Shown here piece by piece: positions 30,844-38,470 of a stretch of DNA of 41,441 nucleotides; positions within the stretch are counted from its first letter, which is position 1, and every line of letters begins with the position of its first letter. A program made the position numbers and the translations under genes. The DNA is from Acidobacteriota bacterium. GTDB lineage: Bacteria; Acidobacteriota; Terriglobia; Terriglobales; Acidobacteriaceae. Where the stretch lies: NCBI GenBank assembly GCA_003225215.1, contig QIBC01000105.1, positions 1 to 41,441 of the forward strand, read 5' to 3'. Under the pieces are notes generated by a model, which worked only from the letters and a program-made list of their open reading frames with translations, did not search any database and had not been told where the DNA came from.

Positions 30844-32121
30844 ATGCGCAGGATTGCGGTTGTGCCACTCTTGCCGGTACTGGTGATGTGCGCGATTTGG
30901 GCGCAAAGTCCGCCCTCGCCGCACGCATTGCGTATTCCCATTCCCGAAGCTGGATTCGTCTCCCCCAGCCAATACACGAATGCATTCTTCGGCTTCTCCC
31001 TGCCACTGCCCAAGGATCGCAAATATCAGATCGAAGACCTGAGCGAGTCCGACAAGGCGCTGGAGCACTCGCTCTTCGCCTACAAATCTGCAAGCAAGGG
31101 ACTCACGCTGCTAATCGCCTCCGCCACGCAAGTGTTCGACGCACCCGACGACGCTGCGCAAAAAGCAGTCTTCATTCCGGGCATGCAAGGTCAAAAGGGG
31201 GCCCAAGCGCTCAGCATTGGGGGCCGTCTGTTCTGGAAAGGTGAACTCGAGGAAAAGACTTTCTCCGGCAAGCTCCGCCGCTTACGCTATGCAACCGGAG
31301 TCCCGGGATACGTGATTGTATTCAGCATCTCCTCCTACAACTCCGGGCAGGCTGAAGACCTGCGCAACTGTATCGAGTCGGTGAAGTTCTTCGATCCAGC
31401 GAGAGCTAGCGAGGTGGCTGGATCAACGAGCCGGGCCTTTCTCCCAACCACCGCAAAGCGACGTCTCGAGAATGCCCCACAGCTCGACGTGGCCCATCTG
31501 GAGCAGGGATTCATCTCAGGCAACAGGTATTCCAATCCCACTTTGGGCTTCATTTATCAACTTCCCGAAGGTTGGTATCCCGACGCGCAGAATTCGAACG
31601 CGAACAAACACGAAGCAGAAACCGCAACAACCGATTCTACGAGGGCAGCTATCGTCGAGGAATGCACGAAGAGGCTACTCTCAGCCACCGAACCTATCCC
31701 GGCGAACGGCCCAACTGGTTCATCCCCGCGGATCACAATCATGGCTGCCGATCCCTCATGCTTCGCCGCCGACTTGAAGTATCCCCAGTCCGTGCACGAC
31801 TCGGAAGCGCTCCACCGCATAGGACAAGCCATCGTGCACGGCTTTGCCGGTACCCCCCTGCTCGGCCGTGAAGCCAACCTGGTGCGGGCCATCGAACTCG
31901 ACGGACATCTATTCCTCGAAATGCCCAGCGTCTCCGCGGTACCCGTAGTGGGCTCTACCCTGCTGCGAAAGGTACACAGATCCTTTGTACTAACCAGCCT
32001 GCAGCAGTACTGGGTGATATGGCTCTTCGAAACTGACACCCCTTCAGAACTCGAGAGAATGATGAAATCAACAATTTCATTCGCCCCACCGCGGCAAGCG
32101 GCCGGCCCGGGAGGCCGCTAG
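30844..32121 (+). CDS. Exported protein with a duplicated domain
   Basis: Protein of 425 aa with a signal peptide (RRIAVVPLLPVLVMCAIWAQS). Two related halves start with similar motifs: SQYTNAFFGFSLPLPKD near residue 42 and NRYSNPTLGFIYQLPEGWYP near residue 222. Each is followed by a beta-rich segment and a terminal helix that precedes a phrase of the type IESVKFFDP or MKSTISFAPP. The Y-x-N-x-x-x-G-F-x-x-x-L-P motif recalls PsbP/Mog1-like secreted domains found repeatedly in Acidobacteria. Function unknown. It lies 74 bp after the anti-sigma gene on the same strand, so it could belong to that regulon. Confidence 0.75.
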   Translation: MRRIAVVPLLPVLVMCAIWAQSPPSPHALRIPIPEAGFVSPSQYTNAFFGFSLPLPKDRKYQIEDLSESDKALEHSLFAYKSASKGLTLLIASATQVFDAPDDAAQKAVFIPGMQGQKGAQALSIGGRLFWKGELEEKTFSGKLRRLRYATGVPGYVIVFSISSYNSGQAEDLRNCIESVKFFDPARASEVAGSTSRAFLPTTAKRRLENAPQLDVAHLEQGFISGNRYSNPTLGFIYQLPEGWYPDAQNSNANKHEAETATTDSTRAAIVEECTKRLLSATEPIPANGPTGSSPRITIMAADPSCFAADLKYPQSVHDSEALHRIGQAIVHGFAGTPLLGREANLVRAIELDGHLFLEMPSVSAVPVVGSTLLRKVHRSFVLTSLQQYWVIWLFETDTPSELERMMKSTISFAPPRQAAGPGGR

Positions 32122-32231
32122 ATCTCTCGCTCTGATTCCCCGCACCTGAGACCGCTTCTTGTTTTGCTCTTGCGTTTGGCGGTAGCTTTGTTTCTGATTC
32201 AGATTCGAACCGACTTCTTTACTCCATCGCA

Positions 32232-32864
32232 ATGTCAATTGTGCCAGCAGACAACCTGCGGTCCCCTAGCCGTTTAGGAAGGGTAGGTATCTTCATAGCC
32301 GGTTTCGTTACGGCCATATTCTTGCTATTCGTCGTTTCCTATCCAGGTGGAGTGAGTCGATGGCTGCAACGAACTCTTCATCTCGATCTCGACCAGCCTG
32401 CCATTGTGCAACGTATTCAACGGCTGCAGCGGTTGGAGTCTGTGAAGTACACACTCGAGAAAGTTGTGACAGGTGAAAAACAGAGCCGCTTCTTGCCGCA
32501 ATCGCTCGCGGGCGAACGCTTGCTCCTGATTGTCCGTGGCGAAGTATTCGCCGGCGTCGATCTTGGCAAGCTGCAATCCAGCGATGTCCAGGTGACTGGA
32601 AAACACGTGAAGATCACCCTTCCCCGCGCCGAGATATTTTCCACTCGCCTGGATAACAATCAGACGCGAGTGTATTCCCGCGAGACCGGATTGCTCGTAC
32701 CAGCGGATCCCAATTTGGAATCAGAGGTTCGTGCAGAGGCGGAACGCCAGCTCCTGCAGGCCGCCCTGATCGACGGTATCCTGACCACTGCTTCCACGAA
32801 TGCCCGCGGCACAGTTATGGCTTTGGTCCAAGCCCTCGGGTTTACCGATGTTGAAGTGAATTGA
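32232..32864 (+). CDS. DUF4230 family membrane-anchored protein
   Basis: Protein of 210 aa with one N-terminal transmembrane helix (VGIFIAGFVTAIFLLFVVSYPG). The conserved body matches the DUF4230 family: ESVKYTLEKVVTGEKQSRFL, RLLLIVRGEVFAGVDLGKLQ, VKITLPRAEIFSTRLDNNQT and an Ala/Glu-rich C-terminal helix (SEVRAEAERQLLQAALIDGI). The family is widespread but uncharacterised; the soluble domain should face the periplasm. No purine-rich ribosome-binding site was seen before ATG 32232. Confidence 0.85.
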   Translation: MSIVPADNLRSPSRLGRVGIFIAGFVTAIFLLFVVSYPGGVSRWLQRTLHLDLDQPAIVQRIQRLQRLESVKYTLEKVVTGEKQSRFLPQSLAGERLLLIVRGEVFAGVDLGKLQSSDVQVTGKHVKITLPRAEIFSTRLDNNQTRVYSRETGLLVPADPNLESEVRAEAERQLLQAALIDGILTTASTNARGTVMALVQALGFTDVEVN

Positions 32865-32939
32865 GCCATGATTTCCTGGCTCCACGTCTATTAATCCTTT
32901 CATTTGCCTTTTTCGCCACAGCACATTAAGACAATTGCA

Positions 32940-34844
32940 ATGAAAACTTCCAAACGATCTTCCCTCCTATGGCCTGTCCTTGGTTTTTTGTTTACGGCGT
33001 GCGCCCTCATCCATGCAGAATTTGGTCCTGAGGCAGGCTGGCCGACATACGGCAACGATCCGGGAGGAACGCGTTACTCTCCTGCATCGCAGATTGACCG
33101 GACAAATGTCGCACGCCTCAAGGTCGCTTGGACTTATCGTACTGGCGCGAACGACGCACCTACGCGGCTCCTTAAGAAAGCTGCGTTCGAAGCCACACCA
33201 ATCCTGGTGAACGACATCCTCTTTCTTAGCACTCCCTACAATCACGTGATCGCACTCGATGCGCAATCGGGCGCCAAGCTGTGGGAATACGATCCCCACG
33301 TTAACGTACAGCGCAACTACTCGGAAGTTGCTTCGCGCGGGGTTTCCGCATGGCGCGATACAAAGGCAAAATCTGGACAGCCATGCAGCCTGCGCATCTT
33401 TGCCGGCACACTCGATGCACGTCTGCTGGCGCTCGACGCTATATCAGGAAAACCATGCTCCGATTTCGGCATTAAAGGCGAAATCGATCTCAATCGTGAC
33501 GCAGCCACGCAGACCGAGTGGACGGGCGGTTATCAGATAACCTCCGCCCCAGCCATCGCCGGCGACATGGTGATTGTTGGATCCTCGATTGCCGACAACT
33601 GGAAGGTCGATACGGGCCGAGGCATCGTGCGCGCCTTTGACGCTCGCACCGGCAAGCTGCGGTGGACCTGGGATCCGATTCCATGGGCACAGAAAACCAA
33701 TCCCCGCACAGGCGGCGGCAATGCGTGGTCAACCCTCTCAGTCGATCCCGAACGCGATCTTGTTTTCATTCCCACGGGCAGCGCCGCTCCCGATTATTAC
33801 GGTGGCGGCCGCAAGGGTGACAACAAATGGGCCAATTCCGTGGTCGCCTTACGCGCTTCAACTGGCGAATTCGCCTGGGGATTCCAGGTAGTCCACCACG
33901 ACCTTTGGGACTTCGACGTCGCCGCTCAGCCCACGCTCTTCACCTGGAAAGACGGGACTCCGGCCGTGGTGATCAATACCAAAATGGGTCACGTGTTTGT
34001 TCTCAATCGCCTTACTGGCGCGCCTTTGCTGCCGGTGGAAGAACGGCCCGTGCCGCAATCGGATATCGCCGGCGAGGAAAGCTGGCCCACGCAGCCGTTT
34101 TCCAGCATTTCGCTCGTGCCGGAAAAGATCTCTGCCGCCGACGCATGGGGATCAACTCCGGAAGACTTGAAGTGGTGCCAGGACAAACTCAAAGCTTCTC
34201 GTGCCGAAGGGATTTTTACGCCACCGACTCAGCGGGGCACCGCAACTGCACCCGGCAATGTGGGAGGCGTGAATTGGGGAGGAGCAGCCTACGATGCCCA
34301 GCATCACCTGATGTTCGTCAATACGAATCGGCTGGCTGCCTGGGTAAAGCTAATTCCCCGGGCGAACTACGAGGCCGAAACGAACAAGGATCAAGACAAT
34401 CGTATCTACGGTGAGTTTGGCGACCAGGATCCGGCTCCGTTTGGACTGTATCGCACGTTCATCTTCTCCCCAGCCAAGTTGCCCTGCAACGCTCCGCCCT
34501 GGGGCACGGTAACTGCAGTCGATCTCTTTTTGGGAAAGAAAGCATGGGAAGTGCCGCTCGGTAGCTTCATTCCAGGCAAGAGCACCGGCACCATTAACTT
34601 TGGAGGACCCATCGCGACTGCAGGCGGCCTGGTGTTTACCTCGGCAGCCATGGACAACTTCCTTCGCGCCTTCGATTCCGAAACGGGAAAGGAATTGTGG
34701 AGCTTCGAACTTCCCGCCGGAGGTCAGGCGACTCCCATGACCTACTCCCTCAAGGGCAAACAGTATCTCGTAATCTGCGCTGGTGGACACGGCAAGCTCG
34801 GGACCAAGCAAGGAGACTTTGTGATGGCGTTTACTCTCCCATAG
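32940..34844 (+). CDS. PQQ-dependent dehydrogenase (soluble quinoprotein glucose/alcohol dehydrogenase family)
   Basis: Periplasmic eight-bladed propeller quinoprotein, 634 aa from ATG 32940 (a longer frame from 32904 is rejected). The signal peptide is SLLWPVLGFLFTACALIHA. It has the typical GWPTYGNDPGGTRYSPASQI opening, VARLKVAWTYRTG, HVIALDAQSGAKLWEYDP, GKLRWTWDPIPW, FAWGFQVVHHDLWDFDVAAQ, VVINTKMGHVFVLNRLTGA and the C-terminal FTSAAMDNFLRAFDSETGKE. No cytochrome c domain or membrane segment, so electrons must pass to a separate acceptor. The substrate is probably a sugar or alcohol. No pqq biosynthesis genes are in the window. Confidence 0.93.
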   Translation: MKTSKRSSLLWPVLGFLFTACALIHAEFGPEAGWPTYGNDPGGTRYSPASQIDRTNVARLKVAWTYRTGANDAPTRLLKKAAFEATPILVNDILFLSTPYNHVIALDAQSGAKLWEYDPHVNVQRNYSEVASRGVSAWRDTKAKSGQPCSLRIFAGTLDARLLALDAISGKPCSDFGIKGEIDLNRDAATQTEWTGGYQITSAPAIAGDMVIVGSSIADNWKVDTGRGIVRAFDARTGKLRWTWDPIPWAQKTNPRTGGGNAWSTLSVDPERDLVFIPTGSAAPDYYGGGRKGDNKWANSVVALRASTGEFAWGFQVVHHDLWDFDVAAQPTLFTWKDGTPAVVINTKMGHVFVLNRLTGAPLLPVEERPVPQSDIAGEESWPTQPFSSISLVPEKISAADAWGSTPEDLKWCQDKLKASRAEGIFTPPTQRGTATAPGNVGGVNWGGAAYDAQHHLMFVNTNRLAAWVKLIPRANYEAETNKDQDNRIYGEFGDQDPAPFGLYRTFIFSPAKLPCNAPPWGTVTAVDLFLGKKAWEVPLGSFIPGKSTGTINFGGPIATAGGLVFTSAAMDNFLRAFDSETGKELWSFELPAGGQATPMTYSLKGKQYLVICAGGHGKLGTKQGDFVMAFTLP

Positions 34845-34858
34845 TTGAACGAAACAAT

Positions 34859-34887
34859 GAGCCAGGTTTCCTGCTGCATCCTGGCTC
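34859..34887 (+). terminator. Hairpin after the PQQ dehydrogenase gene
   Basis: The arms GAGCCAGG and CCTGGCTC (8 bp) with a 13-nt loop lie 14 bp past the stop codon. Only TT follows the stem, so it is a weak intrinsic terminator at best. Confidence 0.5.
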
Positions 34888-35104
34888 TTGCGCGATGACC
34901 TTCGCCAAACAGCCTCAATGTCGCATGGACGGCTCCAAGCAAAGGGGAAACCCTCGCCCCCATCTGTCTCGGGATGACAATTGCACCAGGCCTTCGTTAA
35001 GACGTCTGCGACCATCCTGCTACTCCGCTTTTTTTGAAACTTTTGCGTGTCTCGCGTGCCTTCAGTCGTTATCCTTAAGACTTAGACTTGTTGGAGGTAG
35101 ATAG

Positions 35105-35386
35105 ATGAAGAGCACTGCAGTCAGACAAATACAAAATCACAGCTCGGACGCTGCCCGGCTGCCGACGAAGGTCGTAGAAGAACTTCGCCGGACCGTCGAC
35201 TCTGCGTACGAGGATGTCTCCCGCGGCATGAAGCGCGCCAAGCGCACAGCAAACGACCTGGTTTATGACAGTCGCCATCAGATCAAGAGCCACCCACTAG
35301 CCGCGGTGGGATATGCCGCCCTGGCCGGAGTAGCAATCGGCTTTACCGTGGGCTGGCTTGCGGGTTCCAACAAGAGCCGGGCATAA
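35105..35386 (+). CDS. DUF883/ElaB-YqjD-like small membrane protein
   Basis: Protein of 93 aa; GGAGGT precedes ATG 35105 with good spacing. An amphipathic helix (VVEELRRTVDSAYEDVSRGM and KRAKRTANDLVYDSRHQIKS) is followed by a C-terminal hydrophobic helix rich in Gly/Ala (PLAAVGYAALAGVAIGFTVG), a WLAG motif and a basic tail. This is the YqjD/ElaB architecture: a stress-induced, tail-anchored inner-membrane protein reported to bind ribosomes in E. coli. The gene ends at a strong terminator and is monocistronic. Confidence 0.85.
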   Translation: MKSTAVRQIQNHSSDAARLPTKVVEELRRTVDSAYEDVSRGMKRAKRTANDLVYDSRHQIKSHPLAAVGYAALAGVAIGFTVGWLAGSNKSRA

Positions 35387-35407
35387 GCGCTCATAAAGGC
35401 CAAAGAC

Positions 35408-35437
35408 AAAAGGCAACCTTATGGTTGCCTTTTATTT
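35408..35437 (+). terminator. Strong intrinsic terminator that overlaps the next promoter
   Basis: The stem AAAAGGCAACC / GGTTGCCTTTT (11 bp, loop TTAT) is followed by ATTTT, ending the DUF883-like transcript. The same bases contain the dyad GCAACC-TTAT-GGTTGC, repeated 41 bp downstream. They also hold a -35-like TTGCCT (35425-35430) for the SRPBCC operon. Confidence 0.88.
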
Positions 35438-35472
35438 TCACTCTCGGTAATATGCAACCTGGAGGTTGCATA
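35425..35472 (+). promoter_or_regulatory. Promoter and ArsR-type operator of the SRPBCC/ArsR operon
   Basis: -35 TTGCCT (35425-35430), a 17-nt spacer and -10 TAATAT (35448-35453) predict a start near 35460. A 9-bp dyad, TATGCAACC-TGGA-GGTTGCATA (35451-35472), covers the -10 and start point and contains the Shine-Dalgarno GGAGG (35461-35465). A second dyad with the same GCAACC-N4-GGTTGC core covers the -35. ArsR-family repressors bind imperfect dyads of this kind, and the gene at 35908 is the obvious ligand. Confidence 0.65.
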
Positions 35473-35474
35473 GC

Positions 35475-35927
35475 ATGAGTGATCGTATTGAGAAGCGGAT
35501 TGAGCTGAAGGCCCCAGTTTCGCGGGTGTGGCGGGCGCTAACCGATTATCGCGAGTTTGGCGAGTGGTTCCGCGTAAAGATCGAGGGTCCATTCAAGCCG
35601 GGCGAGGTTTCACGCGGACAGGTCACCTATCCTGGCTACGAGCACCTCAAATGGGAAGCCATAGTCCAGAAGATGGAGCCGGAACGGCTCTTCTCATTCA
35701 CGTGGCATCCTGCGGGCGTAGATCCTAAAAAGGACTACTCCAAGGAGACGCCCACCCTCGTCGAATTCAAACTAGAGAAGACCGCAAACGGCACACTGCT
35801 CGTTGTCGTTGAGTCGGGCTTCGATAAAATTCCCGCCGACCGCCGCCTCGAGGCATTCCGCATGAACGAGGGTGGGTGGGAAACTCAAATGAAAAACATC
35901 GAGAGCTATGTCGCCCGCAAGCCGTAA
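35475..35927 (+). CDS. SRPBCC / AHSA1-like ligand-binding protein
   Basis: Protein of 150 aa; ATG 35475 lies 9 nt after GGAGG, favoured over an in-frame TTG at 35466. START/Bet v1-like fold of the activator-of-Hsp90-ATPase type: SDRIEKRIELKAPVSRVWRA, LTDYREFGEWFRVKIEGPF, AIVQKMEPERLFSFTWHPAG, LVEFKLEKTANGTLLVVVES and a C-terminal helix with GGWETQMKNIESYVARKP. Such proteins bind hydrophobic small molecules and are often paired with an ArsR regulator, as here (20-bp overlap). Order is SRPBCC first, whereas ArsR first is common. Confidence 0.9.
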   Translation: MSDRIEKRIELKAPVSRVWRALTDYREFGEWFRVKIEGPFKPGEVSRGQVTYPGYEHLKWEAIVQKMEPERLFSFTWHPAGVDPKKDYSKETPTLVEFKLEKTANGTLLVVVESGFDKIPADRRLEAFRMNEGGWETQMKNIESYVARKP

Positions 35928-36252
35928 TCGCATCGCACGACGCCAGACTCGCGCGCCCGTCTTCGCCGCATTGGGTGACGAGACTCGTCTGTTGTTAGTG
36001 GCGAAGCTCTGCCGCGGGCAGCCATCTTCCATCTCTGAGCTAACCGAGGGCTCCAAACTTACGCGGCAAGCGATCACCAAGCATCTGCGAGTGCTGGAGC
36101 GTGTAGGAATCGTGCACAGCATTCGCGCCGGTCGCGAGAGCCGATTCAAATTCAATCCTGAACCGATCAAAGATATTAGGGAATATCTAGACCTAGTCTC
36201 TGCACAGTGGGATGAAGCATTATCGAGGTTAAAAGCATTTGTAGAACAATAA
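35908..36252 (+). CDS. ArsR-family winged-helix transcriptional repressor
   Basis: Protein of 114 aa overlapping the SRPBCC gene by 20 bp. Winged helix-turn-helix: PVFAALGDETRLLLVAKLCR, SSISELTEGSKLTRQAITKH, then LRVLERVGIVHSIRAGRESR as recognition helix and wing, and a C-terminal helix YLDLVSAQWDEALSRLKAFV. No CxC metal-binding motif, so it belongs to the SdpR-like/metabolite branch and not to the metal sensors. It probably autoregulates the operon through the GCAACC-N4-GGTTGC dyads. Confidence 0.92.
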   Translation: MSPASRNRIARRQTRAPVFAALGDETRLLLVAKLCRGQPSSISELTEGSKLTRQAITKHLRVLERVGIVHSIRAGRESRFKFNPEPIKDIREYLDLVSAQWDEALSRLKAFVEQ

Positions 36253-36261
36253 GTGACTCTC

Positions 36262-36295
36262 AAGGGCGGCTCACTCGGGCCGCCCTTTTCTTCTT
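36262..36295 (+). terminator. Intrinsic terminator after arsR
   Basis: A 9-bp GC-rich stem, AAGGGCGGC / GCCGCCCTT, loop TCACTCGG, followed by TTCTTCTT. It lies 10 bp after the stop codon. Confidence 0.9.
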
Positions 36296-36387
36296 GCTGT
36301 GAAAATATAGTCAGAGATCGTTGAGAGTCACTCCTGCTGCCCACTCGCGTCTCCCGACTTAGCGCGAAGACAACGGAGTGGACGTAC

Positions 36388-37077
36388 TTACTGGTCCTTG
36401 CGGAAGAAAAAGTAATCGGCCGAATATGGTACGAGCGCTTGCTTACCAACATCAGCGGAGACAAAGCAACCGTCAGTGGGAGCAGACCCGCCTTTGGTAT
36501 TAAGGCGCTGGATGAAGGTTGTTTGGCTCAGAAGTCTACCGCCAGTTGGCCCGTTTTCCGATCCGATTGACTGCAGTAAGACACAGGCGATCGCGCCGGT
36601 GTTTGGGCAACTGTCCTCAGAACCTGCAGCAACCGCATTCTTCTTCTGTGCCCATACTTTGCTGCTGTCGAAGGAACTCTGCCAGGTTACGCTGCCGAAG
36701 GGTAGTGGGTTTGGCGCGGTGTCGGGGTTCGGATTTGTATCGGGGCTGAGGAAGTGAGTGATGATCTGGATGTTCTGCCCAAAGAAGGTCGCGAAAAGAG
36801 TTGCTTCGGGCCGAGCGTTATTCGCGTTCCAGGCGGCAGTGGAAGCGCCTGCGCTTGTCGGCAGGCAGATATAGCCTTGAGTTCCAACGCCATGGCCGAA
36901 CAGGAACGCAGAATTTCCGACCGGCACTGCAATCAGGTCCGATGTGGCGGGAGGCGCAACTCTTTGCGCGGCGGCTTGTGTAGCCGAGCCAACTATAGAT
37001 GCGAGCGCGAGAACCGCCATGAAAGCGAAGCGAACTCGAGTAACTCGTGTTGTCAGTAGACGAACGTTATCTTTCAT
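36388..37077 (-). CDS. DUF3455 family exported protein
   Basis: Protein of 229 aa with AAGGAG before ATG 37077 and a signal peptide (RVRFAFMAVLALASIVGSAT, cleavage near AAAQ). It matches the DUF3455 family: LIAVPVGNSAFLFGHGVGTQ, GYICLPTS, RPEATLFATFFGQNIQIITH, GSVTWQSSFDSSKVW, TTFIQRLNTKGGSAPTDGCF and VPYSADYFFFRKDQ. The conserved pair of Cys suggests a disulfide. The function of the family is unknown; it occurs in secreted proteins of Acidobacteria, Proteobacteria and fungi. Confidence 0.85.
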   Translation of the reverse strand: MKDNVRLLTTRVTRVRFAFMAVLALASIVGSATQAAAQRVAPPATSDLIAVPVGNSAFLFGHGVGTQGYICLPTSAGASTAAWNANNARPEATLFATFFGQNIQIITHFLSPDTNPNPDTAPNPLPFGSVTWQSSFDSSKVWAQKKNAVAAGSEDSCPNTGAIACVLLQSIGSENGPTGGRLLSQTTFIQRLNTKGGSAPTDGCFVSADVGKQALVPYSADYFFFRKDQ

Positions 37078-37270
37078 TCTTTCTCCTTGTTAATTACAGT
37101 TTTCAAACAGTTCATTTTGTTGAGACATACACTTGGCTTTCTGGCTACTCGTCACACGAATTCATGTCGTTCTAGCCCTCACCAATGTCTGCTCCGGAAA
37201 AGCCACATTAGGCCCTCGATTGACATGACGACATCCAGGCAGAGTTTACTTTTCCCGAAACGAGAGTTGG

Positions 37271-37294
37271 TGGGACGTACTTTGGGACGTACTT
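37271..37294. repeat. 12-bp tandem duplication
   Basis: TGGGACGTACTT occurs twice back to back. A related GGACGTACTT lies at 36380-36389, on the other side of the DUF3455 gene and in the same orientation. Confidence 0.8.
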
Positions 37295-37306
37295 GTGGAG
37301 AGCTAG

Positions 37307-38470
37307 TTACTGGGTTATTGCTAGGCCAGCGAAGTTTTTCTCAGAATGCAGCAGAGGAGTTGGTGTGTGACTTAGATCGCGATCTCTCATTGCAGAATGG
37401 CAAACCATGCAGGATCGTTGCGAGCTATTCCCTTCCTGGGAGACGAGCGCATAAGTGAGCCTGTGCTGGGACCAGGTAACAACCTTGTAGCCTCTGACTG
37501 CGGCGTAGTGGAAAGTTACCTTCTTAAAGCCGACTTCGATGCCTCCCGAGGCTACAGCAACGGAATCGGGCGCCACCATCAGCGAGGCCGGTCCTTCCTG
37601 CATTCGGTACGCGATGTAAGCGGCGCTTTTGCCGGCGACTTGCACCAGACCCGCGCCTTCTAAACGGTAGGGCCGCTCTTCGCCAGGCACCGGAGGCGAA
37701 GCGGGTAAAGCGAGGGGAAATTGCAGCCTGGTTTTGAACCATTCATTGAGCGCCTGCTGCGATTCCAAATGAATATCGAGCGCAAGATCTCCTTGAGTGT
37801 ATTGCTCATGAATACCGGCAGCAAATTCAGCAAATCTCGCATCGGAAAAGGACCTCAATGACGTCCATCCAATCGTGAGCACCGCTCCGAAAGTTAGCAG
37901 GAGCGCAACCGCTGAAACCGTCCGCTTCATCGGAGCCCAAAGTGGAAGCTGCGCGAATACCGGAGTAGAAGCGGATTGCCGGCGAAGTTTCTGACCAGCG
38001 CTGCTGGCCTCACCAGCGGTGCCCGATGACAGCTTCAGTTGTGCTAACAGCTTTTCTTCGGCAAGACTTGGCTCGCCCAGCGACGTTGCGGACCGAAGCA
38101 GCCGTCCGCAGTAGTCGCACAAGGCGGCATGCTTAATCAGCTGCTTCACCTTGACTAGTGGCCAGAGTCCAGCTGCTACTTCATGCCAGGCCACATCTTT
38201 GGGACAGTCAGTTCCCGGATTCGCCTGCGTTGATATGGCAACTTCGGAAGATAAGTTGATCAATCGCCGGTATCTCAGCACCCGACTGCTACAGTCCTTG
38301 CATAAACCTACGTGACGCTCAGCCTCCTGAACCTCCACGGGAGAGAGACCCCAATCCTGTCCGGTTTCAGAACAGGAGGCCACGAGAGCATTCAGCTCCC
38401 GATTATCAATATGTTTGTCCGCTGGACGCCGCAAATGCGTTTTCTCCAGATACCTAATACGATTTCCCAA
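37307..38470 (-). CDS. Transmembrane anti-sigma factor with two zinc-finger motifs and a periplasmic CxxCH
   Basis: Protein of 387 aa. The cytoplasmic half has two His-x3-Cys-x2-Cys ZAS motifs (HVGLCKDC, His53/Cys57/Cys60; HAALCDYC, His114/Cys118/Cys121). One transmembrane helix follows at about 183-203 (RTVSAVALLLTFGAVLTIGW). The C-terminal half is periplasmic and beta-rich (AAYIAYRMQEGPASLMVAPD, VTFHYAAVRGYKVVTWSQHR). It ends with SCMVCHSAM (Cys354 to His358), a canonical haem c attachment motif. It overlaps the sigma gene by 17 bp and is its likely regulator. The CxxCH suggests a haem- or redox-based signal, but a disulfide role is equally possible. Confidence 0.82.
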   Translation of the reverse strand: MGNRIRYLEKTHLRRPADKHIDNRELNALVASCSETGQDWGLSPVEVQEAERHVGLCKDCSSRVLRYRRLINLSSEVAISTQANPGTDCPKDVAWHEVAAGLWPLVKVKQLIKHAALCDYCGRLLRSATSLGEPSLAEEKLLAQLKLSSGTAGEASSAGQKLRRQSASTPVFAQLPLWAPMKRTVSAVALLLTFGAVLTIGWTSLRSFSDARFAEFAAGIHEQYTQGDLALDIHLESQQALNEWFKTRLQFPLALPASPPVPGEERPYRLEGAGLVQVAGKSAAYIAYRMQEGPASLMVAPDSVAVASGGIEVGFKKVTFHYAAVRGYKVVTWSQHRLTYALVSQEGNSSQRSCMVCHSAMRDRDLSHTPTPLLHSEKNFAGLAITQ

